Shown in pieces: positions 63,557-64,000 of a DNA stretch of 64,000 nucleotides (the stretch's first letter is position 1; each line of letters opens with the position of its first letter). A model generated the notes under the pieces. That model was not told the DNA's origin. It did not search any database and worked only from the letters and a program-made list of their open reading frames with translations. The translations under genes and the position numbers were made by a program. The stretch is taken from contig JALBYF010000002.1 of the NCBI GenBank assembly GCA_023212725.1, positions 372,001 to 436,000 on the forward strand, read 5' to 3'. Source of the stretch: Tranzscheliella williamsii (lineage: Eukaryota > Basidiomycota > Ustilaginomycetes > Ustilaginales > Ustilaginaceae).

Positions 63557-64000
63557 TCATGATGCGTCCAGCGGCGTAATGTCGACGCGCGCATCGGTGT
63601 AGACATCGACGGTAAAGGGGAGGTCGGCATCGCCGCGCTGGAGGTGTGCGTAGGTGGAGGCGATGAGGCGGTAGGAGCCTGGCTCGAGGTGGGTGTGGTC
63701 GATGGCGGCGCCGCAGGGGAGGTCGGTGTAGGTGCCGGAGCTTGTGACTTCGGGGCCGAGGGCGGTTGGGGTGGGGAGGGGTGGGTCCGGTTCGCGGAAG
63801 AGGGCAAGGTTGAGATAGGGGCGGGCGGCAGGGGTGCGCGAGGGGGTTGTGGCGGCGAGTCTGAGGCGGGCGAGGAAGGCGGTGCGGGCGGGGTGGTGGA
63901 CGGTGACGAGCCAGGAGGGATTTCGTGGGTAGGCGGGGTGGCTGGGGGAGCCGAATGCGTTGATTGCGGGCTGCCAGGCGGCGGCGAGCGGGCGGTGGAA
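63557..64000 (-). CDS. C-terminal part of a probable calpain-like protease (RIM13/PalB type), cut by the window edge
   Basis: The last 147 residues of a minus-strand gene whose start lies beyond 64000. The stop is at 63557-63559, 51 bases past the stop of the converging helicase-like gene. The frame has strong C-ending codon bias. The product has two beta-rich segments, NPSWLVTVHHPARTAFLARL with LNLALFRE, and LEPGSYRLIASTYAH followed by PFTVDVYTD. They resemble the calpain domain III repeats that end PalB/Rim13, the protease of the fungal pH-signalling pathway. The catalytic domain is outside the window, so the call is tentative. Confidence 0.5.
   Translation of the reverse strand, partial: FHRPLAAAWQPAINAFGSPSHPAYPRNPSWLVTVHHPARTAFLARLRLAATTPSRTPAARPYLNLALFREPDPPLPTPTALGPEVTSSGTYTDLPCGAAIDHTHLEPGSYRLIASTYAHLQRGDADLPFTVDVYTDARVDITPLDAS

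Overview
The window reads as nuclear DNA of a basidiomycete smut fungus (Ustilaginales); I cannot fix the genus from sequence alone. The signs are GC-rich coding sequence with C/G at third codon positions, mostly intron-poor genes with short GTAAGT...CAG introns, fungal-type cytosolic and mitochondrial ribosomal proteins, a LysM secreted protein, and best resemblance by eye to Ustilago-type RAD54, SERCA and Cdc27 proteins.

Layout. 0.7-1.9 kb: a three-exon peroxisomal enoyl-CoA hydratase ending in AKL. 1.9-9.4 kb: a long gene-poor stretch holding a 382-bp MITE with 58-bp inverted repeats and a probable 8-bp target duplication. 9.5-17.3 kb: a Zn2Cys6 regulator, a DUF7330-like protein, a lineage-specific membrane protein, an intron-containing tRNA-His(GUG) and a bHLH regulator. 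17.9-26.9 kb: mitochondrial release factor 1, a two-LysM secreted protein, APC/C subunit Cdc27 and adenylate kinase. 28-41.4 kb: a very large polyglutamine protein with a 56-Q run, a 2.7-kb gene-poor gap and a giant alpha-arrestin-like protein. 42.7-53.4 kb: a GT31 glycosyltransferase, RAD54, mitochondrial ribosomal protein mL60 and a SERCA-type calcium pump. 53.8-58.5 kb: a small secreted cysteine-containing protein, a small mitochondrial protein, and divergent eS10 and eS30. 59.1-64 kb: a CHMP7-type ESCRT-III protein, a DEAH helicase-family protein whose ATPase motifs are all degraded, and the C-terminal end of a probable calpain-like protease running off the window.

This is mainly ordinary housekeeping chromosome: translation (tRNA-His, eS10, eS30, mL60, mtRF1), cell cycle and DNA repair (Cdc27, RAD54), membrane traffic and ion balance (CHMP7, arrestin, SERCA, GT31). 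Accessory character is confined to the MITE-bearing gap, the two secreted proteins and the lineage-specific low-complexity proteins. The most unusual gene is the DHX35-like pseudo-helicase at 61160-63505. Its overall family fold is recognisable, but motifs I, II, III and VI are replaced, and the P-loop site carries residues that look like another helicase motif.
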